NCBI GenBank assembly: GCA_003140115.1
Contig: PLIQ01000115.1
Location: 27,306 to 50,347 of the forward strand
Direction: 5' to 3'
Origin: Actinomycetota bacterium
GTDB lineage: Bacteria > Actinomycetota > Actinomycetes > Streptosporangiales > Streptosporangiaceae
DNA length: 23,042 nt
Program-made: the position numbers and the translations under genes
Shown: piece after piece, positions 7,554-14,638 of the stretch
Numbering within the stretch: the first letter of the stretch is position 1
Layout: each line of letters begins with the position of its first letter
The notes under the pieces: model-generated
Database searches by the model: none
What the model was told of the DNA's origin: nothing
What the model saw: only the letters and a program-made list of their open reading frames with translations

Positions 7554-8549
7554 GTGGCGCAGCAGAGGCGCGGTCTAGGCCGAGGGCTCGGGGCCCTGAT
7601 CCCGGAGCCTGGCCGGATAGCCGAGGGTGAGGCAGCGCGGGGCGCGGTCGCCGCCCAGGCGCCGGCCGGAGAAACCGCCGAGGCGTCGCTCGGCGAGGTG
7701 GCCGGGGCCCGCTACGAGGAGGTTGCGGTCACCGCGATCACCCCGAACCCGAGGCAGCCCCGGCGGACGTTCGACGAGGACGCGCTCGACGAGCTGGCCG
7801 AGTCGATCAAGCAGGTCGGCCTGCTGCAGCCGGTGGTCGTCCGCGCGATCGGGCCCGGCCGGTACGAGCTGGTCATGGGCGAGCGCCGCTGGCGCGCCGT
7901 GCAGCGAGCCGGGCTGACCGAGATCGGTGCCATCGTCAAGCAGACCCAGGACGATGACCTGCTTCGCGACGCGCTGATCGAGAACCTGCACCGCCAGCAG
8001 CTCGACCCGCTGGAAGAGGCCGCGGCCTACCAGCAGCTGCTGGACGACTTCGGCGCCACCCACGAGGAGCTCGCGCGCAAGGTCGGCCGGTCCCGCCCGC
8101 ACATCAGCAACACGCTGCGGCTGCTGAACCTGCCGCTTGGCGTGCAGAAGCGCGTGGCGGCGGGCGTACTCAGCGCGGGTCACGCCCGGGCCCTGCTGGG
8201 CCTGGAGGATCACGATGCGCAGGACCGGCTGGCTACCCGGATCGTGGCTGAAGGCCTGTCGGTCCGCGCCGTCGAGGAGATCGTCGCGGTCGGTTCCGAC
8301 GAGGCGGCGCCGCGGCGTTCGGCGCGTACCGTGGCCAAGCCGCCCACCGCTCCCGGCCTCAACCGCCTGGCCGACCGGCTCTCCGATCTGTTCGAGACCC
8401 GGGTCAAGGTCGAGCTCGGGCGGCGCAAGGGCAGGATCATTGTCGAGTTCGCGTCGACCGACGATCTGGAGCGCATCGTGAAGGCGATGAGCCCGCAGGA
8501 GCAGACGCTGTCGGAGCAGGTGCCGCAGGAGCAGGTGCCGTCGGAGTAG
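7554..8549 (+). CDS. parB: Chromosome partitioning protein ParB
   Basis: CTP-dependent DNA clamp that loads at parS and works with ParA and condensin. The protein is 331 residues and starts [17 protein letters not shown], the usual ParB N-terminal ParA-contact segment. It has the N-terminal nuclease-like/CTPase domain (about 54-145) with GERRWRA (109-115), the HTH core [20 protein letters not shown] (167-186), and a C-terminal dimerisation segment. The tail ends in a short Gln/Pro/Glu repeat ([12 protein letters not shown]). GTG 7554 has GGGAG 5 nt upstream; GTG 7536, overlapping the parA stop, would add six residues. Its cognate site (consensus TGTTTCACGTGAAACA) was not found in this window. 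Confidence 0.97.
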   Translation: MAQQRRGLGRGLGALIPEPGRIAEGEAARGAVAAQAPAGETAEASLGEVAGARYEEVAVTAITPNPRQPRRTFDEDALDELAESIKQVGLLQPVVVRAIGPGRYELVMGERRWRAVQRAGLTEIGAIVKQTQDDDLLRDALIENLHRQQLDPLEEAAAYQQLLDDFGATHEELARKVGRSRPHISNTLRLLNLPLGVQKRVAAGVLSAGHARALLGLEDHDAQDRLATRIVAEGLSVRAVEEIVAVGSDEAAPRRSARTVAKPPTAPGLNRLADRLSDLFETRVKVELGRRKGRIIVEFASTDDLERIVKAMSPQEQTLSEQVPQEQVPSE

Positions 8550-8585
8550 CTCCGGTCGGGTCGGGCTGCCCTGGGGCCCGTGCGT

Positions 8586-8608
8586 CCGGTCCGGTTCCTT
8601 CGGTCCGG
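8586..8608. terminator. Candidate hairpin between convergent genes
   Basis: An imperfect inverted repeat (CCGGTCCGG / CGGTCCGG arms, one T-T mismatch, one G-T pair) lies 36 nt after parB and 7 nt before the stop of the converging LAGLIDADG-type gene. There is no T tract, which is common for actinobacterial terminators. Found by eye, without energy calculation. Confidence 0.3.
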
Positions 8609-8615
8609 CGTCGCC

Positions 8616-9107
8616 TTAGCTGGGCCAGGCCTCGCGAAGTTCGGCAAACAGGTCGGTGAGATCGGCGGGGCCATGGGCCGCCGGTTGCGGCTCGGCCTTC
8701 GTCGCCTCGTTCCGGGTGGGTCGCCGCGACGAGACCCGGCGCGACCGGTCGGGCGGCAGCGCCGGAGCGTCAGGGCCGGCGGTGAGCTGCGGGTAGCGGG
8801 CCTTCATCACCTGGTACCGGTCGAAGCTGTGCTGGTCGAGGCCCGGCGAGAGGAACCGGTCGAGCACGGGCGCTAGTTCGTCGCGCAGGAAGGCTCCGCG
8901 CGCCATCCACTGGAGATAGTCCCGCCCGCCGTGATGATAAGGGCCGTAGACACGCCCGCCGGGAAACGTCCGCTGCAGCCAGTCGAAGATGGCTTCGTGC
9001 CGGACGTGCATGCGCAAGGTCACGTGCGGCTGGCGCCCGTCCCCGCCGAAGTGGCCCTCGCCGACTAGGAGGCCGACCAGGAACCCGAAGTCGAACTGCG
9101 TTGGCAT
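8616..9107 (-). CDS. Stand-alone LAGLIDADG-type protein
   Basis: A 163-residue protein whose first about 105 residues look like a single LAGLIDADG homing-endonuclease unit. The helix motif FLVGLLVGEGHF (9-20) keeps the Gly-x-Glu-Gly pattern with the acidic residue (E17) at the catalytic position. It is followed by a beta-rich stretch (HVTLRMHVRHEAIFDWLQ, then GGRVYGPYHHGGRDYLQWMA) typical of the fold. The tail (about 110-163) is Pro/Arg-rich, ending TDLFAELREAWPS. Single-motif proteins normally act as dimers. No intron or intein is evident around it, so it may be a domesticated DNA-binding protein; that is inference. ATG 9107 has GGGAG upstream. It converges on parB and lies 59 nt downstream of the M23-like gene on the same strand. 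Confidence 0.75.
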   Translation of the reverse strand: MPTQFDFGFLVGLLVGEGHFGGDGRQPHVTLRMHVRHEAIFDWLQRTFPGGRVYGPYHHGGRDYLQWMARGAFLRDELAPVLDRFLSPGLDQHSFDRYQVMKARYPQLTAGPDAPALPPDRSRRVSSRRPTRNEATKAEPQPAAHGPADLTDLFAELREAWPS

Positions 9108-9122
9108 GTCGCGCTCCCGAGT

Positions 9123-9151
9123 TGTTTCACCGTCATGTTACACGGGAAACG
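9123..9151. repeat. Imperfect inverted repeat with a parS-like half-site
   Basis: TGTTTCAC (9123-9130) equals the left half of the parS consensus. GGGAAACG (9144-9151) matches the right half at 6 of 8 positions, but 13 bp separate them, whereas real parS halves abut. The arms form an inverted repeat (GTTTC-A-CCGT / ACGGGAAAC) just upstream of the LAGLIDADG-type gene. It could be an operator for that gene, a transcriptional hairpin, or a decayed parS. Confidence 0.35.
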
Positions 9152-9166
9152 TTGCCGAGTTGGGGC

Positions 9167-10117
9167 TCACGGGACGGGGTAGTTCGCCGGAAGGAGGCCG
9201 GAGGCGGGCTGGTAGCGGTTCGGGGCGGCTGTAACGCCCAGCGATATGAGTAGTTCGTCGAAGTTGAGCCCGATCGTGGTCGGGAACGGCCCGGCGCCGC
9301 CGATCGCCCCGGCCTCGGGCGCCTGTGACTCCGCGTTCAGGCCGCTGGCCTGCGCCCATCCGGTCTCGATGCCGCCGCCGCCCTCGAACATGTCGCCGAT
9401 CACGGTCGAAGAGGTTACGTGCTGGCCGATCTGAACGGTGGGCGTGACGTCTTCCGCCAGGTAAACCACCAGCCCCGCGTCCGTGCCGTCGGTGAGCTGG
9501 TAGGTGACCCACCCTCCCTCCCACCCGGGGTAGTCCGCGCTCGCGTCGATAACGACACCGTCGCCGAGAGCGTAGACCGGACCCGAGCCGCTGAAGTCGA
9601 CACCCTGGTCGATACGCTCGGGTACCAGGTCGCTGACGCTGCGGAGCGGATCGAGGTAGATGGGCGCGACGGCCACGCCCGAGCTGACGACTTCGGGCTG
9701 CAGCCGGACCTGGATGCCCAGGGCGCCTCCCGCCCGCAAGCCGAGCACGTCCGCTTGGTCTGCCCACGCCGAGTTGGGGGCGCGTGCCATCAAGTGGGCT
9801 GCGGTCGGCCAGACGCAAACTAGCAGGGCCACGCCGACCGCGGCCGCCACGGCGGACAGGACGGACTTGCTCCGCAACGCCGAAGCGACCGCGGGCAGGC
9901 GCCGCAGCCGGGATGGACGGGCGGGCCGGGACTCCGAAGGCCCGAACTGCTGCACAGGCTGAGACGGCCTCGACGGCCGGGGTGGCGCCGAAGACCGGGA
10001 CGGGTGCGATGGCCGGGTTGGCTCCGCAGGGCGGGATGGCTCTGAAGGCTGGGACTGCCGGGTCGCCGCGCGTCGCCGGGTCGGCGAGCTGGGCGGCGGC
10101 TTACGGTGCCGAGCCAT
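9167..10117 (-). CDS. Membrane-anchored M23/LytM-like protein lacking metal ligands
   Basis: A 316-residue protein. Residues 1-75 are a basic, Ser/Pro/Arg-rich cytoplasmic segment with repeats of the PSRPS / PSHPSRS type. One membrane helix follows (about 85-104, SVLSAVAAAVGVALLVCV), then an extracellular region. From about 165 to 255 the pattern RIDQGVDFSGSGPVYALGDG, then GWVTYQLTD, VVYLAEDVTP, and IGQHVTSSTVIGDM resembles the beta-sheet core of M23 peptidoglycan endopeptidases. M23 enzymes have HxGxD at the first ligand site; here it is DQGVD, and no later HxH is visible, so hydrolysis is unlikely. It may bind wall glycans or regulate a hydrolase. ATG 10117 is the assumed start; TTG 10192 is possible, and neither has a strong ribosome site. 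Confidence 0.7.
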   Translation of the reverse strand: MARHRKPPPSSPTRRRAATRQSQPSEPSRPAEPTRPSHPSRSSAPPRPSRPSQPVQQFGPSESRPARPSRLRRLPAVASALRSKSVLSAVAAAVGVALLVCVWPTAAHLMARAPNSAWADQADVLGLRAGGALGIQVRLQPEVVSSGVAVAPIYLDPLRSVSDLVPERIDQGVDFSGSGPVYALGDGVVIDASADYPGWEGGWVTYQLTDGTDAGLVVYLAEDVTPTVQIGQHVTSSTVIGDMFEGGGGIETGWAQASGLNAESQAPEAGAIGGAGPFPTTIGLNFDELLISLGVTAAPNRYQPASGLLPANYPVP

Positions 10118-10288
10118 CGTGCTGGACAGAATCGAGCCTTCGGTCGGGCGCGGCGAGCGCGCATATGACGCACGGTAGGTGAGGTTAATCAACCAGGCTG
10201 CACCACACGTGGTTGTCCCCGGGCTGGAACTACGTAAGAGACATATATGACTACATCACGTAGGCATCGAATAGTTTCGTCCTGCGGG
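10118..10288. promoter_or_regulatory. Upstream region of the M23-like gene
   Basis: A 171-bp spacer, AT-richer than its surroundings around 10228-10280. It contains a CTACGT (10230-10235) / ACGTAG (10258-10263) inverted repeat flanking CATATATG, a near-palindrome GGTTAATCAACC (10183-10194), and CAACCA / TGGTTG arms (10190-10195 and 10209-10214) that could fold in the minus-strand leader RNA. The TATATG-like stretch may be a -10 element. No recognised riboswitch consensus was identified. Confidence 0.35.
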
Positions 10289-11317
10289 CTATGCGCTAGC
10301 GGTAGTACGGATGTCGGCCAGAAACGTGTCGATATCGGCGGCCGAGGTGTCGAAGGCGGTCATCCAGCGGACGACCGAATCGCGCTCATCCCAGATGTGG
10401 AACGTCCACTCGCGCTGCAGGGCGGCGACATGCCGGGGCCGGAGCCGGGCGAAGACCGCGTTGGCCTGCACCGGGTGCACGATCTCTACGCCGTCCACGT
10501 CGCGCACTCCGTCAGCGAGCCTGCGCGCCATGGCGTTGGCGTGCACGGCGTTATTCCGCCAGAGGTCCTCCGCGAGCAGCGCGCCGAACTGGGCGGCCAC
10601 GAACCGCATCTTGGAGGTCAGCTGGGTCTGCTGCTTACGCAGGTACGGCACGTCAGCGGCCAGGTCCGCGCGCATCACGACGAGCGCCTCCGCGCCCACC
10701 GCGCCGTTCTTCGTGCCGCCGAAGGTGAGCACGTCCGCGCATTCCGCCAGCTCGGCGAGCGGGCAGTCCAGGTAGGCGGCCGCGTTGGCCAGCCGCGCCC
10801 CGTCCACGAACACCCGCAGGTCGCTGGCCCGGCAGAAGTCGGCGATCTTCCGCAGCTCGGCCAGCGTGTAGCAGGTGCCGAGCTCGGTCGACTGGGTGAC
10901 GGCCACCACGCCCGGCTGGGCGAAATGCTCGTCACCCTGCCCGCCCAGCTGCCCGGCGATCAGCTCCGGGGTCAGCTTGCCGTCCGGGGCCGGCACGGTG
11001 AGCAGCTTGGTACCGACCAGGCGCTCAGGGGCACCGCACTCGTCGGTGTTGATGTGCGCGGACGCCGCGCAAATGACCGCCTCATGCCGGCGCAGCAGGA
11101 CGCTGAGACCGAGAACGTTGGCCCCGCTCCCGTTCAGCACCAGAAAGGCGCCGCCCGCGGCCTGGAACGTCTCACTCAGGGCGGCCGTGACCCGCTCGGT
11201 CCACTCATCGGCGCCGTACGCCACCGCGTCGCCGGAGTTGGCCGCCACGATCGCGCGGATCACCGCCGGATGCGCACCGGTGTGGTTGTCGCTGCCGAAG
11301 CTCTTGCGTCCCGTCAT
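10289..11317 (-). CDS. ltaE: Low-specificity threonine aldolase family PLP enzyme
   Basis: Fold-type I PLP enzyme that typically splits threonine or allo-threonine into glycine and acetaldehyde. The protein is 342 residues, starting MTGRKSFGSDNHTGAHP. It has the aldolase-type segments NGSGANVLGL (62-71), SAHINTDECGAPE (86-98), VDGARLANAAA (171-181), and the PLP-lysine motif FGGTKNGAVGAE with K203. Specificity for L- versus D- or allo-isomers cannot be read from sequence. ATG 11317 was chosen at the conserved N-terminus; the frame is open upstream, but that part lies in the MFS gene in another frame. It starts 10 nt after the MFS stop, so it is probably co-transcribed with the transporter and possibly controlled by the LysR regulator beyond. 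Confidence 0.9.
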   Translation of the reverse strand: MTGRKSFGSDNHTGAHPAVIRAIVAANSGDAVAYGADEWTERVTAALSETFQAAGGAFLVLNGSGANVLGLSVLLRRHEAVICAASAHINTDECGAPERLVGTKLLTVPAPDGKLTPELIAGQLGGQGDEHFAQPGVVAVTQSTELGTCYTLAELRKIADFCRASDLRVFVDGARLANAAAYLDCPLAELAECADVLTFGGTKNGAVGAEALVVMRADLAADVPYLRKQQTQLTSKMRFVAAQFGALLAEDLWRNNAVHANAMARRLADGVRDVDGVEIVHPVQANAVFARLRPRHVAALQREWTFHIWDERDSVVRWMTAFDTSAADIDTFLADIRTTASA

Positions 11318-11327
11318 GGAGACGAGC

Positions 11328-12602
11328 CTAGGGGACGGCCGTCCGGGAGGTATGGCCCGCCGGAACGGAGTCCGGGCCGGGACCACGGCCGGCCGCCTGG
11401 CGGACGGTGAGCCGGGTCCGCCCGGTCGCCGCGGCGACGGTGACGGCCAGCGCCGCGGCACATGCGGCCTCGGTCAGCCCGAAGGCTGCCCGGCTGCCGA
11501 GATGCTCGGCGGCGAGCCCGGCGCCCAGCGGACCGAGTACCGCCGTCGCCGCCCAGACGCCGTTGAGCAGCCCGACCGCGGCACCCAGGCCGATGCCGCG
11601 CCGCTCGGCCGCGGTGGCGGCCAGCGGATAGCTGACCGTCCACAGCACGGACCGGGCCGCGGTGCTGACGCACAGCATTACGATCAGGGCCAGCGACGCG
11701 GTGCTGAGCACGCCGATCCAGAGCCCGGCCGCCAGGACCGCCATGCCGCCGCAGATCACCGGCAGGTTCACCGCCCGCCCGCCCGCGGCGGTGGTCAGCG
11801 CGCTGCCGGCCGCGAACAAGATCCCCGCCGCGGCGAAGGCCAGGCCGATCTGCCCGGAGGAGGCCCCGGCCAGGTGCAGCTGAGCCGGGACGAGCAGGGC
11901 GCAGGCCCCGGTGCTCAGGCCCGCGGTCACCACCGCGGCGGCGGCGCCGATGATGCAGCGATCCCGGCCGACCGCCCGCAGCCCGGCGGCGGTGGCCGCC
12001 GGGCGCGAGCCCGCGACGAAAGCCGGTACCCGGAGCGCGGCGAGCCCGGCGGTGATCACGGCGAAGCCCGCGGCCGCGGCGAGCAGTGGGACGGCCAGCC
12101 CGAGGTGCTCGGTGAGCGCGCCGGAAATGGCGGGCCCGGCCACGCCGCCCACGCCGGCGCTGGCCACCGACCCGCCCAGGGCCCGCGGGCCGCCCGCCGT
12201 CGCGGCCAGCCAGCACAGCCCGGCGGTCCACAGCACGCCGTAGCCGACCCCGAAGGCGAGCCGGGCCGCGAGCAGGGCCGGGAAGCTGCCGGCCAAGGCT
12301 TGCCCGAGCGTCGCCGTCGCCATCAGCAGGCCCGCAGCCAGCGTGATCCGCCGGGCGCCGAACCGGTCGGACAGCGTGCCCGCGGGCACGGACACGGCCA
12401 GCGTGGCGAGCCCGGTGGCCCCGAGTACCAGCCCCTGCTGGAAGCCGGACAGGCCGAGCCGGTGAGCGTAGTCGGGCATGACCGGCACCAGCGCGAACTG
12501 GGCGGCCGCACTGGCCAGGATAAGCCCGTACATCAGCACGCGGAACGCCCGCGTTCCGGTGGTCGGCGTCCCGGTGGCCCGCGTCCCGGTGGCCCGCGTC
12601 AT
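11328..12602 (-). CDS. MFS transporter
   Basis: A 424-residue integral membrane protein of the major facilitator superfamily with about 12 hydrophobic segments. The family loop 2-3 motif appears as GTLSDRFGARR (75-85). Substrate is unknown; linkage to threonine aldolase suggests an amino acid or related small molecule, but drug efflux is equally compatible. The N-terminus contains a five-residue repeat (TRATG, TRATG, TPTTG) from a 15-bp DNA repeat. ATG 12602 is preferred because GAGGAGG lies 5 nt upstream; an upstream TTG at 12620 would swallow that site. It is divergent from a LysR-type gene, the classic arrangement for a LysR regulator and its target. Confidence 0.88.
   Translation of the reverse strand: MTRATGTRATGTPTTGTRAFRVLMYGLILASAAAQFALVPVMPDYAHRLGLSGFQQGLVLGATGLATLAVSVPAGTLSDRFGARRITLAAGLLMATATLGQALAGSFPALLAARLAFGVGYGVLWTAGLCWLAATAGGPRALGGSVASAGVGGVAGPAISGALTEHLGLAVPLLAAAAGFAVITAGLAALRVPAFVAGSRPAATAAGLRAVGRDRCIIGAAAAVVTAGLSTGACALLVPAQLHLAGASSGQIGLAFAAAGILFAAGSALTTAAGGRAVNLPVICGGMAVLAAGLWIGVLSTASLALIVMLCVSTAARSVLWTVSYPLAATAAERRGIGLGAAVGLLNGVWAATAVLGPLGAGLAAEHLGSRAAFGLTEAACAAALAVTVAAATGRTRLTVRQAAGRGPGPDSVPAGHTSRTAVP
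12551..12600. repeat. 15-bp tandem repeat in the MFS N-terminus
   Basis: Three units of a 15-bp repeat plus 5 bp of a fourth: 12551-12565 (diverged), 12566-12580 and 12581-12595 (identical, GCGTCCCGGTGGCCC), then GCGTC. In frame, so copy-number change would add or remove five residues before the first membrane helix without a frameshift. Confidence 0.85.
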
Positions 12603-12684
12603 GATGTCCTCCTCGTTCAACGGTCAGCGGCGCAGCTGGCTCCGGTCAGTTTAATATGAGAGAAACTACGACTAAAGTGAAGGA
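12603..12684. promoter_or_regulatory. Divergent MFS / lysR promoter region
   Basis: An 82-bp spacer with an AT-rich core at 12650-12680, likely to hold both promoters and the regulator's binding site. On the plus strand, TAAAGT (12673-12678) lies 6 nt before the lysR ATG, a spacing seen for leaderless actinobacterial transcripts. On the minus strand the MFS ribosome site GAGGAGG is at 12608-12614. No clean T-N11-A palindrome was singled out. Confidence 0.5.
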
Positions 12685-13614
12685 ATGTCGCAGCTACGAT
12701 CGATCCAGCCGATCAAAAGCGGGCTGGGGCTGCGGGAGCTGCAAGCGGTTCTCGCGGTCGCCGAGCTCGGCTCCTTCCGGCGGGCGGCCGCGGCGCTCGG
12801 CTACACCCAGTCCGCACTGTCGCACCAGGTGTCGGCGCTGGAAGCAGCGCTCGGGCAGCAGCTGTTCCACCGCCCGGGCGGCCGCGCGCCGGTGCGGCTG
12901 ACGCCCGCGGGCGAGGCGGTCTGCCGCCGGGCCCGGCGAGCGCTCAGCGAGGTCGAGGCGGTGGCGGCCGACGCCGAGCAGGCGGCGCGCGGCGAGATCG
13001 TCCGGGTCCGGGTAGGTGTCACCCAGACTGCGGCGGCCGAGATCATGCCCGCGGCTCTGCGTGCCTTCCGCGACGACCATCCAGGCGTCGAGGTCGTGCT
13101 CGTCGCGGCAGACGACCCGGACAGCTCCCGGGCCGCGCTGCGCCGCGGCGACCTGGATCTCGCGTTCTCCTACGACACCGAGGCCGACGAGTACGTCGAG
13201 GCCGTCGCGGTGCTGGAGGATTCCTGGGTCATCCTCACCCGCCGGGACAGCCCGATCGCCGGCCTGGAGCACGCCGGGTTCGCGGTGCTCGACCAGCTGG
13301 ACCTGGTCGCCTGGACCCGCCGGTGGCGGGCCCAGGCCGAGCTGGAGGACACCTGGGCCCGGCGCGGCCTGGCACCCAAGATCGTCTACCGCACCGACGA
13401 CAACCTGGCCCTGCAGCGACTGGTCGCGGCGGGGCTCGGTCACGCCTGCATCGGACGGGTCGCCGCCCGCCGCGCCGTCGACCCCGCGCTGACCTGGCTG
13501 GAGCCGCACGACGCGGCCGCCTCGCGGACGATCGTCCTGTGCTATCCGCGGGACCGCCCGGTAACCGCCACCGCCCGCTCGCTGATCACCGCCATCCGCG
13601 CCCAAGCCTCCTGA
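12685..13614 (+). CDS. LysR-type transcriptional regulator
   Basis: A 309-residue regulator. The N-terminal winged HTH (about 14-73) reads GLGLRELQAVLAVAELGSF, then RRAAAALGYTQSALSHQVSA, LEAALGQQLFHR and RLTPAGEAV, all standard for the family. The effector domain follows (about 105-300; VRVGVTQTAAAEIMPAALRA onward). It probably senses a small molecule and controls the divergent MFS-ltaE unit; this is inferred from layout. No ribosome site is found at the usual distance (AAGGA abuts the ATG), which, with a possible -10 just upstream, suggests a leaderless transcript. The stop codon lies inside the first of three 20-bp repeats. Confidence 0.92.
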   Translation: MSQLRSIQPIKSGLGLRELQAVLAVAELGSFRRAAAALGYTQSALSHQVSALEAALGQQLFHRPGGRAPVRLTPAGEAVCRRARRALSEVEAVAADAEQAARGEIVRVRVGVTQTAAAEIMPAALRAFRDDHPGVEVVLVAADDPDSSRAALRRGDLDLAFSYDTEADEYVEAVAVLEDSWVILTRRDSPIAGLEHAGFAVLDQLDLVAWTRRWRAQAELEDTWARRGLAPKIVYRTDDNLALQRLVAAGLGHACIGRVAARRAVDPALTWLEPHDAAASRTIVLCYPRDRPVTATARSLITAIRAQAS

Positions 13615-13650
13615 CCCGCGCCCAGGCCGCCCGATCCGCGCCCAAGCGGG
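13594..13650. repeat. 20-bp direct tandem repeat across the lysR stop
   Basis: Three imperfect 20-bp units begin at 13594, 13614 and 13634, sharing the core CCGCGCCCAAG/CCGCGCCCAGG. The first lies in the last codons of lysR, the second contains its final bases, and the third runs into a G-rich stretch. Likely replication slippage. Confidence 0.8.
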
Positions 13651-13668
13651 GGTCGGGGCGGGGCGGGG
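13648..13668 (+). other. G-quadruplex motif in a convergent spacer
   Basis: Five Gs, then TC, then three runs of four Gs separated by single Cs: four G-tracts with loops of 2, 1 and 1 nt. It sits between the lysR end and the ddl stop (13671). On the plus strand it could form an RNA quadruplex at the 3' end of the lysR transcript and act as a polymerase block or terminator. Confidence 0.75.
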
Positions 13669-13670
13669 CG

Positions 13671-14624
13671 CTAGGCTCCGCGGGTGGCGGCTAGTTTTAG
13701 GAGGTCGACGCAGGTGGGGCCGAAGGCGTGGCCTGAGGCCTCCAGGGCCATCGGCAGGGTGCTGGTCTCGGTCATCCCCGGCGACACGTTGACCTCGAGG
13801 AAGTGTGCTACGCCGGCCTCGTCCACGATCAGGTCGGTCCGGGACAGGTCGCGCAGCCGGAGCACCGAGTGGGCCGCGATCGCGATCCGCGCCACCTGGG
13901 CCGCGACCTCACCGGGTAGCCGGGCCGGGACGTAGAACTCGGTCTTGCCTGCGGTGTACCGGGCCGCGTAGTCGTAGCCGCCGTCGCCCGGGACGATCTC
14001 GACGGCTGGCAGCGCCTGCGGGCCGGCGCCGAGGTCGATCACTCCGACGGTGACCTCGGTGCCCGAGATGAACCGCTCGATCAGCGCGATGTCGCCGTAG
14101 GCGAAGCAGCTCAGCAGCGCGGCCGGCAGCTCTGCTGCCTCGTGGACCGGTCCCGCGCCCAGCGCGGAGCCGCCGCGGGACGGCTTGACGTACAGCGGGA
14201 GCCCGAGCCTGGCGACGATGAGGTCGATCACCGCGGCCGCCCCGAGGTCGTGGAAGGTTTCCCGGGGCAGCGTCACGGATGGCGGCGTGCTCACTCCGGC
14301 CGCCGCGACCAGGGCCTTGGCCGTCGGCTTGTCGAACGCCATCTGGCAGGCGCTGGCTACCGAGCCGACGTACGGCGTGCCGAGCAGTCCCAGGACCTCC
14401 CGGATCGCGCCGTCTTCGCCGGAGGCGCCGTGGATCACCGGGAACACCGCGCTGGGCGGGTCGGCGCGCAGCCGGGCCAGCAGTTCGGAGTCGGCGTCGG
14501 CCACCACGGCGTCGATGCCCGCCTCGGCCAGGGCGTCCTGGACCCGGTGGCCCGAGCGCAGCGACACCTCTCGCTCGGCGGACAGCCCGCCGGCGAGCAC
14601 CACGACACGATCAAGTTCGTACAT
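13671..14624 (-). CDS. ddl: D-alanine--D-alanine ligase family (ATP-grasp)
   Basis: ATP-grasp ligase of 317 residues, expected to join two D-Ala for peptidoglycan precursors. It has AGGLSAEREVSLRSG (11-25, with the family's N-terminal Glu), HGASGEDGAIREVLGLLGTP (65-84), VKPSRGGSALG (146-156), a substrate-loop Tyr segment GYDYAARY (216-223), SRTDLIVDE (261-269) and EVNVSPGMTETS (277-288). Small deviations from the usual patterns are SALG instead of SSxG and EVNVSPG instead of EVNTxPG; the first Ser of the loop is kept. A related ligase with another substrate cannot be excluded. ATG 14624 follows the aminotransferase stop by 14 nt with AGGGTGA overlapping that stop, so the two form an operon. 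Confidence 0.88.
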   Translation of the reverse strand: MYELDRVVVLAGGLSAEREVSLRSGHRVQDALAEAGIDAVVADADSELLARLRADPPSAVFPVIHGASGEDGAIREVLGLLGTPYVGSVASACQMAFDKPTAKALVAAAGVSTPPSVTLPRETFHDLGAAAVIDLIVARLGLPLYVKPSRGGSALGAGPVHEAAELPAALLSCFAYGDIALIERFISGTEVTVGVIDLGAGPQALPAVEIVPGDGGYDYAARYTAGKTEFYVPARLPGEVAAQVARIAIAAHSVLRLRDLSRTDLIVDEAGVAHFLEVNVSPGMTETSTLPMALEASGHAFGPTCVDLLKLAATRGA

Positions 14625-14638
14625 GTTTGCGGGTCACC

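Noticed and set aside
6376..9166. An intact parS site near parAB
   Set aside because: No sequence close to TGTTTCACGTGAAACA was found by eye; only the split, imperfect element at 9123-9151.
8616..10288. Mobile element carrying the LAGLIDADG-type gene
   Set aside because: No terminal inverted repeats, target duplications, transposase, intron or intein boundaries were seen.
10118..10288. A c-di-AMP (ydaO-type) riboswitch upstream of the M23-like gene
   Set aside because: Considered because such riboswitches precede wall-hydrolase genes in actinomycetes, but the conserved core was not recognised and the spacer is short.
12603..12620. TTG at 12620 as the MFS start
   Set aside because: It lies upstream of the strong GAGGAGG site that serves ATG 12602.
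10875..12659. A 594-codon plus-strand frame antisense to the MFS gene
   Set aside because: Gly/Arg/Gln/Pro-rich shadow translation with no conserved pattern; the MFS frame has a good start site and membrane segments.
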